DNA of 64,000 bases from DASVBE01 sp963770375 (lineage in GTDB: Bacteria > Actinomycetota > Actinomycetes > Streptosporangiales > Streptosporangiaceae). The notes under the pieces were generated by a model. The model ran no database searches. It saw only the letters and a list, made by a program, of their open reading frames with translations, and was not told the origin of the DNA. The first letter of the stretch is position 1. The number at the start of each line of letters is the position of its first letter. Both the position numbers and the translations under genes were made by a program. This document shows positions 11,239 through 20,294 of the stretch, one piece after another. Location of the stretch: positions 129,915 to 193,914 of the forward strand of contig CAVYPM010000005.1 in the NCBI GenBank assembly GCA_963770375.1. The letters are read 5' to 3'.

Positions 11239-12647
11239 TCCGCCCGGCCTCCAGCTACCGGCGAGCCGCCGGCCGTCGGGCCGGCTTCTGTCTCCCGTTC
11301 CATACCCCGCGCATGTCCGTTCGGCGGCCCGGCGGCGCCCTGCCCGGCGCCATCCTCCCCGGTCCGTCCCGCGGCGGCAGGACGCAGCGTCCCTCCTGGT
11401 CCGCCGCCCGCCGGGCTGGCGGCCAGCCCCGCGATCTGCGCCGCGATTGTCACGACCTCACCTATTACCACGACCGCTGGCGGCCGGATACCCGCACGGG
11501 TAATGGCGCTCGCGGCGGTGTCCAGTTTGGCGGTGATTTTGTGCTGCGTGGGCAGGCTACCGTCGGCGATGACGGATACGGGAGTGTTCGGGTCACGGCC
11601 GCCACTTATTAGCTCATCTGTGATCAGCCGGAGATTCTCGATCGCCATCAGCAGCACGAGCGTGCCGGACGACGCGGCCAGGCCCGGCCAGTCCACCGTG
11701 GACCGCGGGTCGCCGGGGGGCACGTGCGCCGACACCACGTGGAACTCCTGCACCACGCCGCGGTGCGTGACCGGCACCCCGGCGACCGTGGGCACGGCCA
11801 CCGCGCTGGTGACCCCGGGCACGATCGTCACCGGGATCCCGGCCTCCAGGCAGGCCAGCACCTCCTCGGCGCCGCGGCCGAACACGAACGGGTCGCCGCC
11901 CTTGAGCCGGACCACGAACCGGCCCGCGGCGGCCTCGCGGACAAGGGTCTCGTTGATGAACTCCTGGGCCACCGACCGGCCGCGCGGGATCTTGGCTGCG
12001 TCGATGATCTCCACCCCGGGCGGCAGCTCGTCCAGCAGCGCGCGCGGCGCGAGCCGGTCCGCGACCACCACGTCGGCCTCGGCCAGCAGCGCCCGGCCGC
12101 GCACGGTGATCAGGCCGGGGTCGCCGGGACCGCCGCCGACCAGCGCGACGCCGCCGTGCGCCCGGCGCTGGCGGCGGGCGCTGATCGCACCCGAGCCCAG
12201 GCCGTCGACGACGGCGTCCCTGATCCCGGCGCTGCGCCGCGGGTCGCCGCTGAGCACGCCGACCCGGACGTCACCCGCCTGCCCGGTGGCCGGGGTCCAG
12301 GCCCGGGACGCGGCCGCGTCGTCCGCCCGGACGCACCAGACCCGGGAAGCCTCGGCCTCGGCCGCCACCGCCGCGTTGACCGCCGGGTCGTCGGTGCACG
12401 CGCACACCAGCCAGGCGCCCGCGCAGTCGCCGGGCTGGTAGCGCCGCTCCAGCCAGGTCAGCCGGCCCGCCTCCGCCAGGTCGTGCAGGGCCGGGGTGAG
12501 CTCCGGGGCGACCACGGTCACCACCGCGCCCGCGTCGGCCAGGCCGGGCACCCGCCGGGCCGCGACCCCGCCGCCGCCGGCGATCACCACCCGGCGGCCG
12601 GCCAGGCCCACGGCCAGCAGGTACGGCACCTGGTCCGTGGCAGCCAT
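11235..12647 (-). CDS. cobA: Siroheme synthase-type fusion: precorrin-2 dehydrogenase / uroporphyrinogen-III C-methyltransferase
   Basis: Two-domain CysG/CobA-like protein of 470 residues. The N-terminal ~150 residues have the NAD-binding fold of precorrin-2 dehydrogenase (VVIAGGGGVAARRV at 20-33; SGDPRRSAGIRDAV). The C-terminal domain is SUMT, which methylates uroporphyrinogen III at C2 and C7 to precorrin-2: GGGPGDPGLITVRG (171-184), VVADRLAPRALLDELPPGVE, RLKGGDPFVFGRGAEE and VVPGVTSAVAVPTVAGVPVTHRG-type motifs. A Gly/Ala-rich tail of about 50 residues follows. This is the entry enzyme of the corrin branch. It overlaps the downstream GTPase start by ATGA. The symbol cysG would fit equally well. 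Confidence 0.93.
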   Translation of the reverse strand: MAATDQVPYLLAVGLAGRRVVIAGGGGVAARRVPGLADAGAVVTVVAPELTPALHDLAEAGRLTWLERRYQPGDCAGAWLVCACTDDPAVNAAVAAEAEASRVWCVRADDAAASRAWTPATGQAGDVRVGVLSGDPRRSAGIRDAVVDGLGSGAISARRQRRAHGGVALVGGGPGDPGLITVRGRALLAEADVVVADRLAPRALLDELPPGVEIIDAAKIPRGRSVAQEFINETLVREAAAGRFVVRLKGGDPFVFGRGAEEVLACLEAGIPVTIVPGVTSAVAVPTVAGVPVTHRGVVQEFHVVSAHVPPGDPRSTVDWPGLAASSGTLVLLMAIENLRLITDELISGGRDPNTPVSVIADGSLPTQHKITAKLDTAASAITRAGIRPPAVVVIGEVVTIAAQIAGLAASPAGGGPGGTLRPAAAGRTGEDGAGQGAAGPPNGHARGMERETEAGPTAGGSPVAGGRAE

Positions 12648-12675
12648 CAGATCCCCGCTCCTAGCCGTCAGCCCG

Positions 12676-13737
12676 TTATTCGCCCTTGTCGGTCACGCCG
12701 GCTGAGTCGAACGTCGCGACGTCGTGCAGCGCCCTGGCGGCGCTCTGGACGATCGGCAGGGCAAGCAGCGCGCCGGTCCCCTCACCGAGCCGCAGGCCCA
12801 GATCGATCAGCGGGTGCAATCCCAGCTTTCCGAGCGTAGCGGCATGACCCGGCTCCACGGACCGGTGACCGGCGATGCAGGCGGCCACCGCGTCCGGGGC
12901 CAGCGCCACCGCGGCCAGCGCCGCCGCCCCGGCGATGACGCCGTCCAGGATGACCGGCACCCGCTGCTCCGCCGCGCCCAGGATGAACCCGGCCAGCGCG
13001 GCGTGCTCCAGGCCGCCGAACGCGGCCAGCACCGCGGCCGGGTCGGCCGGGTCCGGCTGGTGCCGGTCCAGCCCGGCCCGCACGACCTCGATCTTCCTGG
13101 CGTGGGTGCTGTCGTCGATGCCGGTCCCGCGGCCGGTCATCTCGGCCGGGTCCCGGCCGGTGAACGCGCACACCAGCGCGGCCGACGCGGTCGTGTTGGC
13201 GATGCCCATGTCCCCGGTGATCAGGCAGTTGCTGCCCGCCGCCACCAGGTCCCTGGCCACGCCGATGCCGGTGGCCAGCGCCTCCTCCACCTGGCCGGGC
13301 GCCAGCGCCGGGCCGGCCAGGAAGTCGGCCGTGCCCCTGGCCACCTTCCTGGCCAGCAGGCCGGGCGCGGGCGGCAGGTCGGCGGCCACGCCCACGTCGA
13401 TGACCACGACGTCCGCGCCCGCCTGCGCGGCGAACGCGTTCACCACCGCGCCGCCGGCCAGGAAGTTCGCCACCATCTGGGCGGTGACCTCCTGCGGCCA
13501 TGGCGTGACGCCGCGGGCGTGCACGCCGTGGTCGGCGGCGAACACCGCCACCGTGGCCGGCCCGGGCACCGGCGGCGGGCACTCCCCGGCCAGCCCGGCC
13601 AGCTGGGCGGACAGGTCCTCGAGCGTGCCCAGCGAGCCCCGCGGCTTGGTCATCAGGTCCAGCCGGGCCCGGGCCGCGGCTACCGCCGCCGCGTCGAGCG
13701 GCCGGATCCCGGCGCGTACCTCATCGAGCAGTTCCAT
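12676..13737 (-). CDS. cobT: Nicotinate-nucleotide-dimethylbenzimidazole phosphoribosyltransferase
   Basis: Makes alpha-ribazole phosphate from nicotinate mononucleotide and dimethylbenzimidazole, activating the lower ligand of cobalamin. Family motifs: KPRGSLGTLE near the N-terminus, FAADHGVHARGVTPWPQEVT, GDMGIANTTASAAL, GRGTGIDD and, at the end, the catalytic Glu region GLRLGEGTGALLALPIV. The ATG at 13737 has AAGGAC nine bases upstream and gives the usual 353-residue protein; the longer open frame upstream is antisense-type low complexity. This is the bacterial CobT/CobU-type transferase, not the CobT chelatase subunit. Confidence 0.95.
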   Translation of the reverse strand: MELLDEVRAGIRPLDAAAVAAARARLDLMTKPRGSLGTLEDLSAQLAGLAGECPPPVPGPATVAVFAADHGVHARGVTPWPQEVTAQMVANFLAGGAVVNAFAAQAGADVVVIDVGVAADLPPAPGLLARKVARGTADFLAGPALAPGQVEEALATGIGVARDLVAAGSNCLITGDMGIANTTASAALVCAFTGRDPAEMTGRGTGIDDSTHARKIEVVRAGLDRHQPDPADPAAVLAAFGGLEHAALAGFILGAAEQRVPVILDGVIAGAAALAAVALAPDAVAACIAGHRSVEPGHAATLGKLGLHPLIDLGLRLGEGTGALLALPIVQSAARALHDVATFDSAGVTDKGE

Positions 13738-13775
13738 GGTGTCCTTCCGGTCGGCCGGCCGCGGGACCCGGCCGG

Positions 13776-14693
13776 TCAGTGCGTGTGCTGATGGCCGGCC
13801 CCGTGGTGCGCGTGGGGATACCCATGCTCTCCCGGATGACCGTCTTCCGCTGGGTGGGCGTGCGGCCGCTGGGCCGCGCCGACCAGATGCCCGGACCCGG
13901 GCAGCGCGACACGGTAGGCGCAGGTGTCGCAGTTCATCCGGATGTCCCCGGCCAGCGCCTCGCGGTACCGCCCGGTCACCAGCCCGGCCAGCTCGCCGGT
14001 GTCGCCGAGCACGTCCGTGACCCGCACGCCGAGTTCCGGGTGCGCGGCGGCGTAGGCGCGGGACTGCTCCTCCACCCGGTCCGGCAGCACACCGGGGAAC
14101 AGGAAGTACCGGGCCACGACGATCTGCCGGGCACCGAGCCGCCGGCACCGCTCGAGCCCGGCCGCGATGCCCGGCTCGGCCAGCGACACGAAAGCGGTTT
14201 CCGCGAATTCGTAGTCCCGGCCCTCCCACAGCAGCCGCGCGGTCTTGCACACCTCGGCGTTCGCGTCCGGGTCGGTGGTTCCCCGCGCCGCCAGCAGCAC
14301 AGCCGGCGCCGTCATCCCGTCCGAGACCGCCGCGATGCGCTCGGCGAGCAGGCCGAGCAGGACCGGGTGCGGGCCGAGGGGCCGCCCGTAACTCCAGGTC
14401 AGCCCGGGATGGCGGGCCCGCTCCCGGGCCAGCGAGGCCGGGATGTCGCCCTTGGCGTGACTCGCCGCGGACAGCACGACCGGCACCGCGACCAGGTGCC
14501 GGTGACCGCGGGAGGCCAGCCCGGCAACCGCTTCCCGCAGCGGCGGCTCGGACAGCTCGATGAAACCGCCCGCCACCTCGATCCCCTCGGGAGCCAGCCG
14601 TTCCTTCAGCCGGGACGCCAGCGCGCGGAACGCGGCCGCGCCCTCCTCGTCCCGGCTGCCGTGGCCGGCCAGCACCAGCGGCGGTGGGGTCAC
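13776..14693 (-). CDS. cbiX: Sirohydrochlorin cobaltochelatase CbiX, long form with MXCXXC and His-rich tail
   Basis: Inserts cobalt (or iron/nickel in relatives) into sirohydrochlorin without ATP. It has two CbiX-like halves, LAGHGSRDEEG (His11) with SAASHAKGDIP (His79) in the first and LLAARGTTDPDAN in the second. Residues 253-258 are MNCDTC, an MXCXXC motif, followed by CAYRVALPG and a tail with 11 His residues in the last ~38. This matches the long CbiX described from Bacillus megaterium, which has an MXCXXC motif tied to an Fe-S centre and a poly-His region. The GTG start at 14693 overlaps the cobH stop as GTGA. 305 residues. Confidence 0.92.
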   Translation of the reverse strand: MTPPPLVLAGHGSRDEEGAAAFRALASRLKERLAPEGIEVAGGFIELSEPPLREAVAGLASRGHRHLVAVPVVLSAASHAKGDIPASLARERARHPGLTWSYGRPLGPHPVLLGLLAERIAAVSDGMTAPAVLLAARGTTDPDANAEVCKTARLLWEGRDYEFAETAFVSLAEPGIAAGLERCRRLGARQIVVARYFLFPGVLPDRVEEQSRAYAAAHPELGVRVTDVLGDTGELAGLVTGRYREALAGDIRMNCDTCAYRVALPGSGHLVGAAQRPHAHPAEDGHPGEHGYPHAHHGAGHQHTH

Positions 14694-15364
14694 CGCGCGG
14701 CCCCTGGCCCGCCGTCCTCGCCGCCGGCCGGATCGGGCTGCCCCGCGGCCGCCCGGAGCATGGCGTTGACCGCGGCCGCGGCGACTGCCGAGCCGCCCTT
14801 CTCCGACACGTTGGTCACCGAGCGCAGCCCGCTGGCCCGCAGCGCGTCCTTGGCCTCCGCCGCGCCGACGAAGCCGACCGGCAGCCCGACCACGAACGCC
14901 GGCTCGACGTTCCTGGTCAGGATCTCGGCCAGCGCGGTGGGCGCGCAGCCCACCACCCAGACCGCGCCCGGCCCGACCTCGCCGAAGGCCAGCCGGATCG
15001 CGGCCGCCGCCCGGGTGATGCCCGCGGTCCTGGCCAGCCGCGCGCTCAGCGGCTCCCGGATCTTGCACACCACGTCCCGGCCGGTGATCCCGGCCGCGAC
15101 CATCTCGGTGTCGGCCACCACGGCGGCGCCGCCGGCCAGCGCCTGCACCCCGGCGGCCAGCGCTTCCTCGTCGCAGACCAGGTCGGTCGCGTAGTCGAAG
15201 TCGGCGCTGGCGTGGATGACCCGCTCGGTCACGTCCCGGCTGAACCGGGGCAGCCGGGACAGGTCGATCCGGGACCGCAGGATCCGGTACGACTCAGCCT
15301 CGATCGGGTGCACCCCGCTGGCCTCGCTGGCCCCGCCGGCCACCGCTTCCTCTGGCCAGGTCAT
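14690..15364 (-). CDS. cobH: Precorrin-8X methylmutase
   Basis: Moves the C11 methyl group to C12, turning precorrin-8X into hydrogenobyrinate (or the cobalt form into cobyrinate). Family features: HPIEAESYRILRSRIDLSRLP near the start, VIHASADFDYATDL with the catalytic His, CKIREPLSARLA, and GLPVGFVGAAEAKDAL. The ATG at 15364 overlaps the ferredoxin stop (ATGA) and gives 224 residues, normal for CobH/CbiC. An upstream in-frame start at 15508 would overlap the ferredoxin gene. Confidence 0.95.
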   Translation of the reverse strand: MTWPEEAVAGGASEASGVHPIEAESYRILRSRIDLSRLPRFSRDVTERVIHASADFDYATDLVCDEEALAAGVQALAGGAAVVADTEMVAAGITGRDVVCKIREPLSARLARTAGITRAAAAIRLAFGEVGPGAVWVVGCAPTALAEILTRNVEPAFVVGLPVGFVGAAEAKDALRASGLRSVTNVSEKGGSAVAAAAVNAMLRAAAGQPDPAGGEDGGPGAAR

Positions 15365-15651
15365 CTCGTCAGCACCTCCTGGGCCAGGTAGATCGCGTCG
15401 GCCGGGCAGACCTCCACGCACTCGCCGCACCCGGTGCACCGGGCCGCCCGCACCGCCAGCGGGACCGCGGCCCCCGGCCCGGCCGGGCGGATGGCCCGCT
15501 CCGGGCACGTTAGCAGGCAGGCTCCGCAGCCCAGGCAGCCGCTGGTCACGACCGCGCAGGTCAGGCCGGTGCGGGTCAGGCCAGCGCGGGTCAGGCCGGT
15601 GCGGGCCGGGACGGTCCCGCTGGCCCCGGCCCCGGCAGGAGCCCGGGTCAC
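15361..15651 (-). CDS. 2[4Fe-4S] ferredoxin in the cobalamin operon
   Basis: Small ferredoxin of 96 residues with two CxxCxxCxxxC clusters: CLGCGACLLTC (Cys39, 42, 45, 49) and CTGCGECVEVC (Cys72, 75, 78, 82). It probably supplies electrons to a reductive step of corrin synthesis or to cobalt reduction, but the partner is unknown. The GTG at 15651 overlaps the cobJ stop (GTGA), and the stop overlaps the cobH start. Residues about 12-31 come from a 15-bp tandem repeat. Confidence 0.88.
   Translation of the reverse strand: MTRAPAGAGASGTVPARTGLTRAGLTRTGLTCAVVTSGCLGCGACLLTCPERAIRPAGPGAAVPLAVRAARCTGCGECVEVCPADAIYLAQEVLTR
15554..15613. repeat. 15-bp tandem repeat x4 at the ferredoxin N-terminus
   Basis: Four degenerate 15-bp units of the type GTGCGGGTCAGGCCA / GCGCGGGTCAGGCCG. 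In the ferredoxin frame they encode pentapeptides such as Arg-Thr-Gly-Leu-Thr. Same period as the repeat at 7930, different sequence. Confidence 0.8.
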
Positions 15652-17378
15652 GGAGCCGACCAGCGGTAGTCCCGCGGGGTGACCATCCGCCCGGCCACGA
15701 TCCTGGTTCGCGACGAGCCGATCACGACCATCGTGTGCATGTCGGCCACCGCCGGGTCGAAATCCTCCAGGGTGGCGATGCCGGACCGCTCCCCGCCGCG
15801 GGACGCGTCCCGCACCCAGCCGACCGGGGTGCCGGCCGGCCGGTACTCGGCCAGGATGGCCAGCGCCCGCGGCAGCTGCCAGGTCCGGGCCTGGCTGGCC
15901 GGGTTGTACAGGCTGACCACCAGATCCGCCTCGGCCGCGGCGCGCAGCCGCCGCTCGATCTGGTCCCACGGCGTGTGCAGGTCGGACAGCGAGATCGAGG
16001 CATGGTCGTGGCCAAGTGGCGCACCGAGCACGGCCGCGGCGGCCAGCGCCGCGGTCACCCCGGGCACGGCCACCACGTCGATCCGGTCATCGGCCAGTTC
16101 CAGCGCCGGGCTGGCCATCGCGTAGATGCCCGCGTCACCCGAGCCGATCAGCGCCACCGCCCGGCCCGCCAGCGCCTCGCTGACCGCGGCGGCGGCCCGC
16201 TGCTCCTCGTCGCCCAGGCCGCTGGACAGGATCCTGGTGCCGTCCGGGATCAGGTCGGACACCTGCCGGACGTACTGGTCCAGGCCGACGATCACGCTGG
16301 CCCGGCGCAGCTCGGCCACGGCCCGCGGGGCCAGCAGGTCCCTGGCCCCCGGGCCGATGCCGACCAGGGCCAGCCGCCCGCGCGGCCGGCCGCGCGCGAC
16401 CGCCGCCGTGGCGTTCTGGCTGATCTGCTTGGGCACGAGCAGCTCGGCGGCCCCGGGCAGCTCCCGGCCGGCCGCCGCGAAGAGCAGCGCGGCGGCCTCG
16501 GCCACGCTCGGCGTGCCGACTGCGGCGCGCACGGTCTCGCTCGGCGTGGGCACGTCCACCGCGGCCAGTTCGCCGGCGGTTGCGGTGCGGACCGCCCAGC
16601 CGCGCTCGGCGGCGGCGGCGATCAGGCCCGGCTCGCGGGCCTTGGCGTCCACGGTGGCCAGCCAGCGCACCGCCCGGGGGGACAGGCCCGCGCTGGCCAG
16701 CGCCTGGTCCATCAGCTTGCCCGCCTCGGCGGCGGTGACCCCGCGGCTGGCCCCGGCCCCGACGGTCAGCGATGGCGGCCGGTACACCACCCGCGGGCCG
16801 GCCGCCGGCTCCAGCTCGGCGTCGGTGACCACGATGGCCGGCACGCCGGGCTCCGGCGCGTCCGCCCGGACCACCGCGGCGGGCAGCGGCGGAACCGGCC
16901 ATTCCGGGTCCATGGTCAGCGTGACCCGTTCGCCGGACAGGATCGCGGTGCCCACCGCGGCCAGGTCGCTGCCCGGCTCCACGGTGAACCCGATGTCCGC
17001 GCCGAACTCGTCCAGCGCCACCGACCCGGCCGCGTCCGACGCGGTGGTGATGACCGCGGTGGCGCCCAGGATCGCGGCGACGTGCCGGGCCAGCACGTTG
17101 GCCCCGCCCGCGTGCCCGCCCAGGATCGGCACCGCGAACTGCAGCGCCTCGTCCACGCACACCACGCCGGGGTCGGTGTACTTGCCCGCCAGCAGCGGGG
17201 CGGCGATCCGCACGGTGGCGCCGACGGCCAGGAAGCAGACGATCAGGTCGCACTCGTCGAACGCCTGCGGCAGCGCCGCCGTGGCCGGACCCCGGTAGCT
17301 CCGGGTGTCCGGCAGCTCCTCGGCCAGCCGCGCCGCCGCCATCCGGCCCGCGGCGGTCACCGCGATCAGCCCGATCAT
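15648..17378 (-). CDS. cobJ: CbiG-CobJ fusion: cobalt-precorrin-5A hydrolase / precorrin-3B C17-methyltransferase
   Basis: Two corrin enzymes in one 576-residue chain. The N-terminal ~325 residues resemble CbiG, which opens the delta-lactone and releases acetaldehyde: FLAVGATVRIAAPLL, VVCVDEALQFAVPILGGHAGGAN, TASDAAGSVALDEFG, then GAGASRGVTAAEAGKLM. The C-terminal ~240 residues are the CobJ/CbiH SAM methyltransferase for ring contraction: LVGIGPGARDLLAPRA, IGSGDAGIYAMASPALEL, VVPGVTAALAAAAVLGAPLG-type motif, SLSDLHTPWD and YNPASQARTWQLPRAL. The ATG at 17378 overlaps the cobL stop (ATGA). CbiG plus CobJ implies a ring-contraction route without CobG. Confidence 0.93.
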   Translation of the reverse strand: MIGLIAVTAAGRMAAARLAEELPDTRSYRGPATAALPQAFDECDLIVCFLAVGATVRIAAPLLAGKYTDPGVVCVDEALQFAVPILGGHAGGANVLARHVAAILGATAVITTASDAAGSVALDEFGADIGFTVEPGSDLAAVGTAILSGERVTLTMDPEWPVPPLPAAVVRADAPEPGVPAIVVTDAELEPAAGPRVVYRPPSLTVGAGASRGVTAAEAGKLMDQALASAGLSPRAVRWLATVDAKAREPGLIAAAAERGWAVRTATAGELAAVDVPTPSETVRAAVGTPSVAEAAALLFAAAGRELPGAAELLVPKQISQNATAAVARGRPRGRLALVGIGPGARDLLAPRAVAELRRASVIVGLDQYVRQVSDLIPDGTRILSSGLGDEEQRAAAAVSEALAGRAVALIGSGDAGIYAMASPALELADDRIDVVAVPGVTAALAAAAVLGAPLGHDHASISLSDLHTPWDQIERRLRAAAEADLVVSLYNPASQARTWQLPRALAILAEYRPAGTPVGWVRDASRGGERSGIATLEDFDPAVADMHTMVVIGSSRTRIVAGRMVTPRDYRWSAP

Positions 17379-18744
17379 GCCGGCCCCCGCTCGCCGGAGA
17401 CCACGAACACCGGGTTCGCCCCGGCCAGCCGCAGCGACCCGCCGGGCAGCGGGGCCAGCCGCGCCGCCTGCAGCTGCACGCCCTCGGCCCGGTAACCGCG
17501 CGCGGCCAGCAGCTCGGTCACCGCCCGCACCCGGTCCACCGAGGCCAGCGCGGCCACCGCGCGCTCCGGCCGGCCGGCCTCCAGGGCGGCGGCCAGCACG
17601 TCGTCGCTGCCGCCCCCGGCGAACAGCGCGTCCGGCGCGGGCAGGCCCGCCAGCGCCGCCGGGGCCGTCCCGGCCACCACCCGGACGCTGCCGGCGACGC
17701 CATGCGCGGCCGCGTTGCGCCGGATCCGCTCGCACTGGCCCTGGTCGGCCTCGACCGCGTACACGCTGGCGCCGAACCGGGCGCACTCCACCGCCACCGA
17801 CCCGGACCCGGCCCCGATGTCCCACACGGTCCGGCCGAGCCCCGGGCCCAGCCGGGCCAGCACCAGGGCCCGCACCTCGGCCTTAGTGATCATCGCGTCC
17901 CGGTGCTCGAACGCCTCCTCGGGCAGCGCCCACCCGGCCGGTGCCCCCCGGTGCCCGGCCACCCAGCCCGGGCCGCCCGTGCTGCCCGGCCCCGTGCTGT
18001 CCGGCCCGTCCGTCCGGCCCCGTTCCGTCCGGCGCCATCCCGTCGCGCGCCACAGCCGGGTCCAGCGCCACCAGCACGTTCGGGTCGGCCAGCGCCCACG
18101 GCCAGGCCACCGCCCGGGCCGCAGGCCAGCTCAGCGACCCGCTCGTCGGCCGTGCCGAGCCGCTCCGCCGCGTAGACCCGGCGCCCGCCGGCCAGCAGCG
18201 CCGCGGCCAGCTCGGCGGCCGGCTCCCCTGGCGTGGTCAGGATCGCCGCCTTGGGGTGAGCCAGGGCGGCGGCGGTCACCGGGCCCGGATCCCGGCCATG
18301 CGCGGACAGCACAAGTGCATCGTCCCAGTCGAGGCCAAGCCGGGCGAATGCCAGAGCCACCGAGGAGACCGCGGGCAGCACGACGGGCCGGATCCCGCGG
18401 GCCCGCAGCGCCCGCACGATCCCGAAAAACCCGGGGTCACCCGAGGCCAGCACCACGGCCGGCCCGCCCGCCGCCTCGATCTCCGCCAGCGCCTCGTCCA
18501 GCCGGGTCAGCTCCGCCACCCGCGCGCTCCCCGGCACCATCCCGGCCGCCCCGTCCTGCCCCGTCCTATCCTGGCCCGTCCTGTCCTGGCCCGCACCATC
18601 CTTGCCAGCCCCGTCGCAGGCCAGCACCGCGTCCAGGTGCCGCCGCGCACCGATGACCAGCACGGCCCCGGCCAGCGCGGCCACCGCGGCAGGCGGAAGC
18701 GGGCCGCCGTCACAGCCGATCACGGTCACCGCGGGCGCCGTCAT
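17375..18744 (-). pseudogene. cobL: Precorrin-6Y C5,15-methyltransferase (decarboxylating), two apparent frameshifts
   Basis: CobL methylates C5 and C15 and decarboxylates the ring C side chain. N-terminal CbiE-like part: VTVIGCDGGPLPPAAVAAL, VVLASGDPGFFGI, PAVSSVALAFARLGLDWDDALVLSAHGR. C-terminal CbiT-like part: ALPEEAFEHRDAMITKAEVR, VWDIGAGSGSVAVECAR. Between them the frame changes twice: near 18120 (the next frame carries AWPWALADPNVLVALDP, a normal CobL segment) and near 17950-17990 (next frame HRGAPAGWALPEEAF). A Gly/Asp/Gln-rich low-complexity insert is seen at about residues 50-72. The start at 18744 overlaps the cbiD stop. All expected blocks are present in order, so assembly indels are likelier than a dead gene. 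Confidence 0.82.
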
Positions 18745-20285
18745 CACGACCGCCCCGGCCACGCGGCAACCAGTTTCCGCCCGCTGAAGTCCACCATCAT
18801 CACCTCGACCGCGGGCAGGATCGCCGCCTGCCGCCGCTCCCCAGCCCCGGCCCCTCCAGCGCCCGCACCGGCAACCCCGGCACCCGCCCCGGCCTCCATA
18901 CCGGCCACCCGGGCGCCCTCGTCCCCACCGTCAGTCACTTCGGCATCGCCAGCCTGACCGGCACTGGCCTCAGCCGTCCCGCCCTTGGGGGCCCTACCCG
19001 CCCTGCCGACCTCGGTGACCCTGCCGGTCCCGGCGCCAGCCGCGGCAGCCTCATTCCCACCCTCAGAAACTTCCGCATCGCCAGCCTGATCGGCGCCACT
19101 CGCCTCAGCCGTCCCGCTCTCGGCAGCCCCGTCGGCCTCAGGAGGCTTACCGGCCCCGGTGGCTTCGTCAGCCTTGCCGGCCCCGGCGATCTCGGCGCAG
19201 AACCGGGCCAGCACTCCCGCGACCCGGCGGCACAGCTCGGTCCCGGCCGCCTCGAGCAGCCCGGCTGCCTCCCACAGCTCGGCCGCGTGCCGCGCCGTGT
19301 TGGCCTCCGCGACCTCCGCCGCCAGCGCATCACCACCGCCCGCCGCCCGGGTGATCTCGGCCAGGAGACCAGTGGACACCCGGGACCGGGTGTAGTGCGT
19401 CATCAGCACGCCCGCGGCCAGCTTGACCAGCTTCCCGGCCATGCCCACGAACACCACCCGGGGCACGCCGTGCTCCATCACCCGCCGCAGCGCCGCCCCG
19501 GTGAAGTCGCCCACCTCGACGAACGAGACCTCGGGCAGCCCGGGCAGCAGCGCCATCGCGCCCCGCTCGGTCCGGCCGCCGGTGCACAGCACGATCGCGG
19601 GCACGCCCTGCGCGGCAGCCACCGCCACCGCCTGCTCGACGCTTGCCCGCCACGACGCGGTCGAGAACGGCCGGACGATCCCCGTGGTGCCCAGGATCGA
19701 GATCCCGCCGAGGATGCCGAGCCGGGCGTTGGTCGTCTTGCGGGCCATCTTCTCGCCGCCGGGCACCGAGATCACGACCCGCGCCCCGCGCTCCGCCAGG
19801 TCGATCACCTCGCCCACCGCCTGGGTGATCATCTGCCGGGGCACCGGGTTGATCGCCGGGCTGCCGACCTCCAGGCCCAGGCCGGGCTTCGTAACCACGC
19901 CGACGCCCTCGCCGCCGTCCAGGTCGAGGCCCGCCTCCGCCCGCCAGCTGACCAGCGCGGTCAGATGCGCGCCATGGGTGACATCAGGGTCGTCCCCCGC
20001 ATCCTTGACCACGACCGCCTCCGCCCGTTCGCCGCCCCTGGCGCCCCCCGGCCGGGCAGCGCCGGGCAGCAGGCGGCAGGACGTGACAGCGAACACTACC
20101 CGCCGCCCGGACGGCAAAACGATCTCGACGCTGTCCTGTGCCTGGCCGGTTTCCAGCGCGGCCGCCGCGGCCTTGGCCGCCGCCGCGGCGCACGCGCCGG
20201 TGGTCCACCCGGTGCGCAGCCCGGTCTGCCGGACCCGCGCGGTGCGCGGCAGGTCAGGCTCACGGAGCTCCCCGGGCTCGGTCAT
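18744..20285 (-). CDS. cbiD: Cobalt-precorrin-5B (C1)-methyltransferase with Ala/Gly-rich insertion
   Basis: CbiD methylates C1 in the anaerobic-type pathway, the counterpart of CobF. The N-terminus carries the hallmark TGLRTGWTTGACAAAAAKAA; further blocks are VKDAGDDPDVTHGAH, GGEGVGVVTKPGLGLEVGSPAINPVPR, NARLGILGGISILGTTGIVRPF and FVGMAGKLVKLAAGVLMTHY. The first ~370 residues cover the family. About 110 low-complexity residues follow (repeated GADQAGDAEVSEGG-like and GAGAG runs), then a short hydrophobic end, VEVMMVDFSGRKLVAAWP. The insert is unusual for CbiD. ATG 20285, or GTG 20288 just before it. Confidence 0.92.
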   Translation of the reverse strand: MTEPGELREPDLPRTARVRQTGLRTGWTTGACAAAAAKAAAAALETGQAQDSVEIVLPSGRRVVFAVTSCRLLPGAARPGGARGGERAEAVVVKDAGDDPDVTHGAHLTALVSWRAEAGLDLDGGEGVGVVTKPGLGLEVGSPAINPVPRQMITQAVGEVIDLAERGARVVISVPGGEKMARKTTNARLGILGGISILGTTGIVRPFSTASWRASVEQAVAVAAAQGVPAIVLCTGGRTERGAMALLPGLPEVSFVEVGDFTGAALRRVMEHGVPRVVFVGMAGKLVKLAAGVLMTHYTRSRVSTGLLAEITRAAGGGDALAAEVAEANTARHAAELWEAAGLLEAAGTELCRRVAGVLARFCAEIAGAGKADEATGAGKPPEADGAAESGTAEASGADQAGDAEVSEGGNEAAAAGAGTGRVTEVGRAGRAPKGGTAEASAGQAGDAEVTDGGDEGARVAGMEAGAGAGVAGAGAGGAGAGERRQAAILPAVEVMMVDFSGRKLVAAWPGRS

Positions 20286-20294
20286 CACCGCACC

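Noticed and set aside
9239..13791. Very long plus-strand open frames opposite cysG, cobT and the GTPases
   Set aside because: They are antisense shadows caused by high GC: Arg/Gly/Pro/His-rich, no recognisable domain, while the minus strand encodes clear enzymes.
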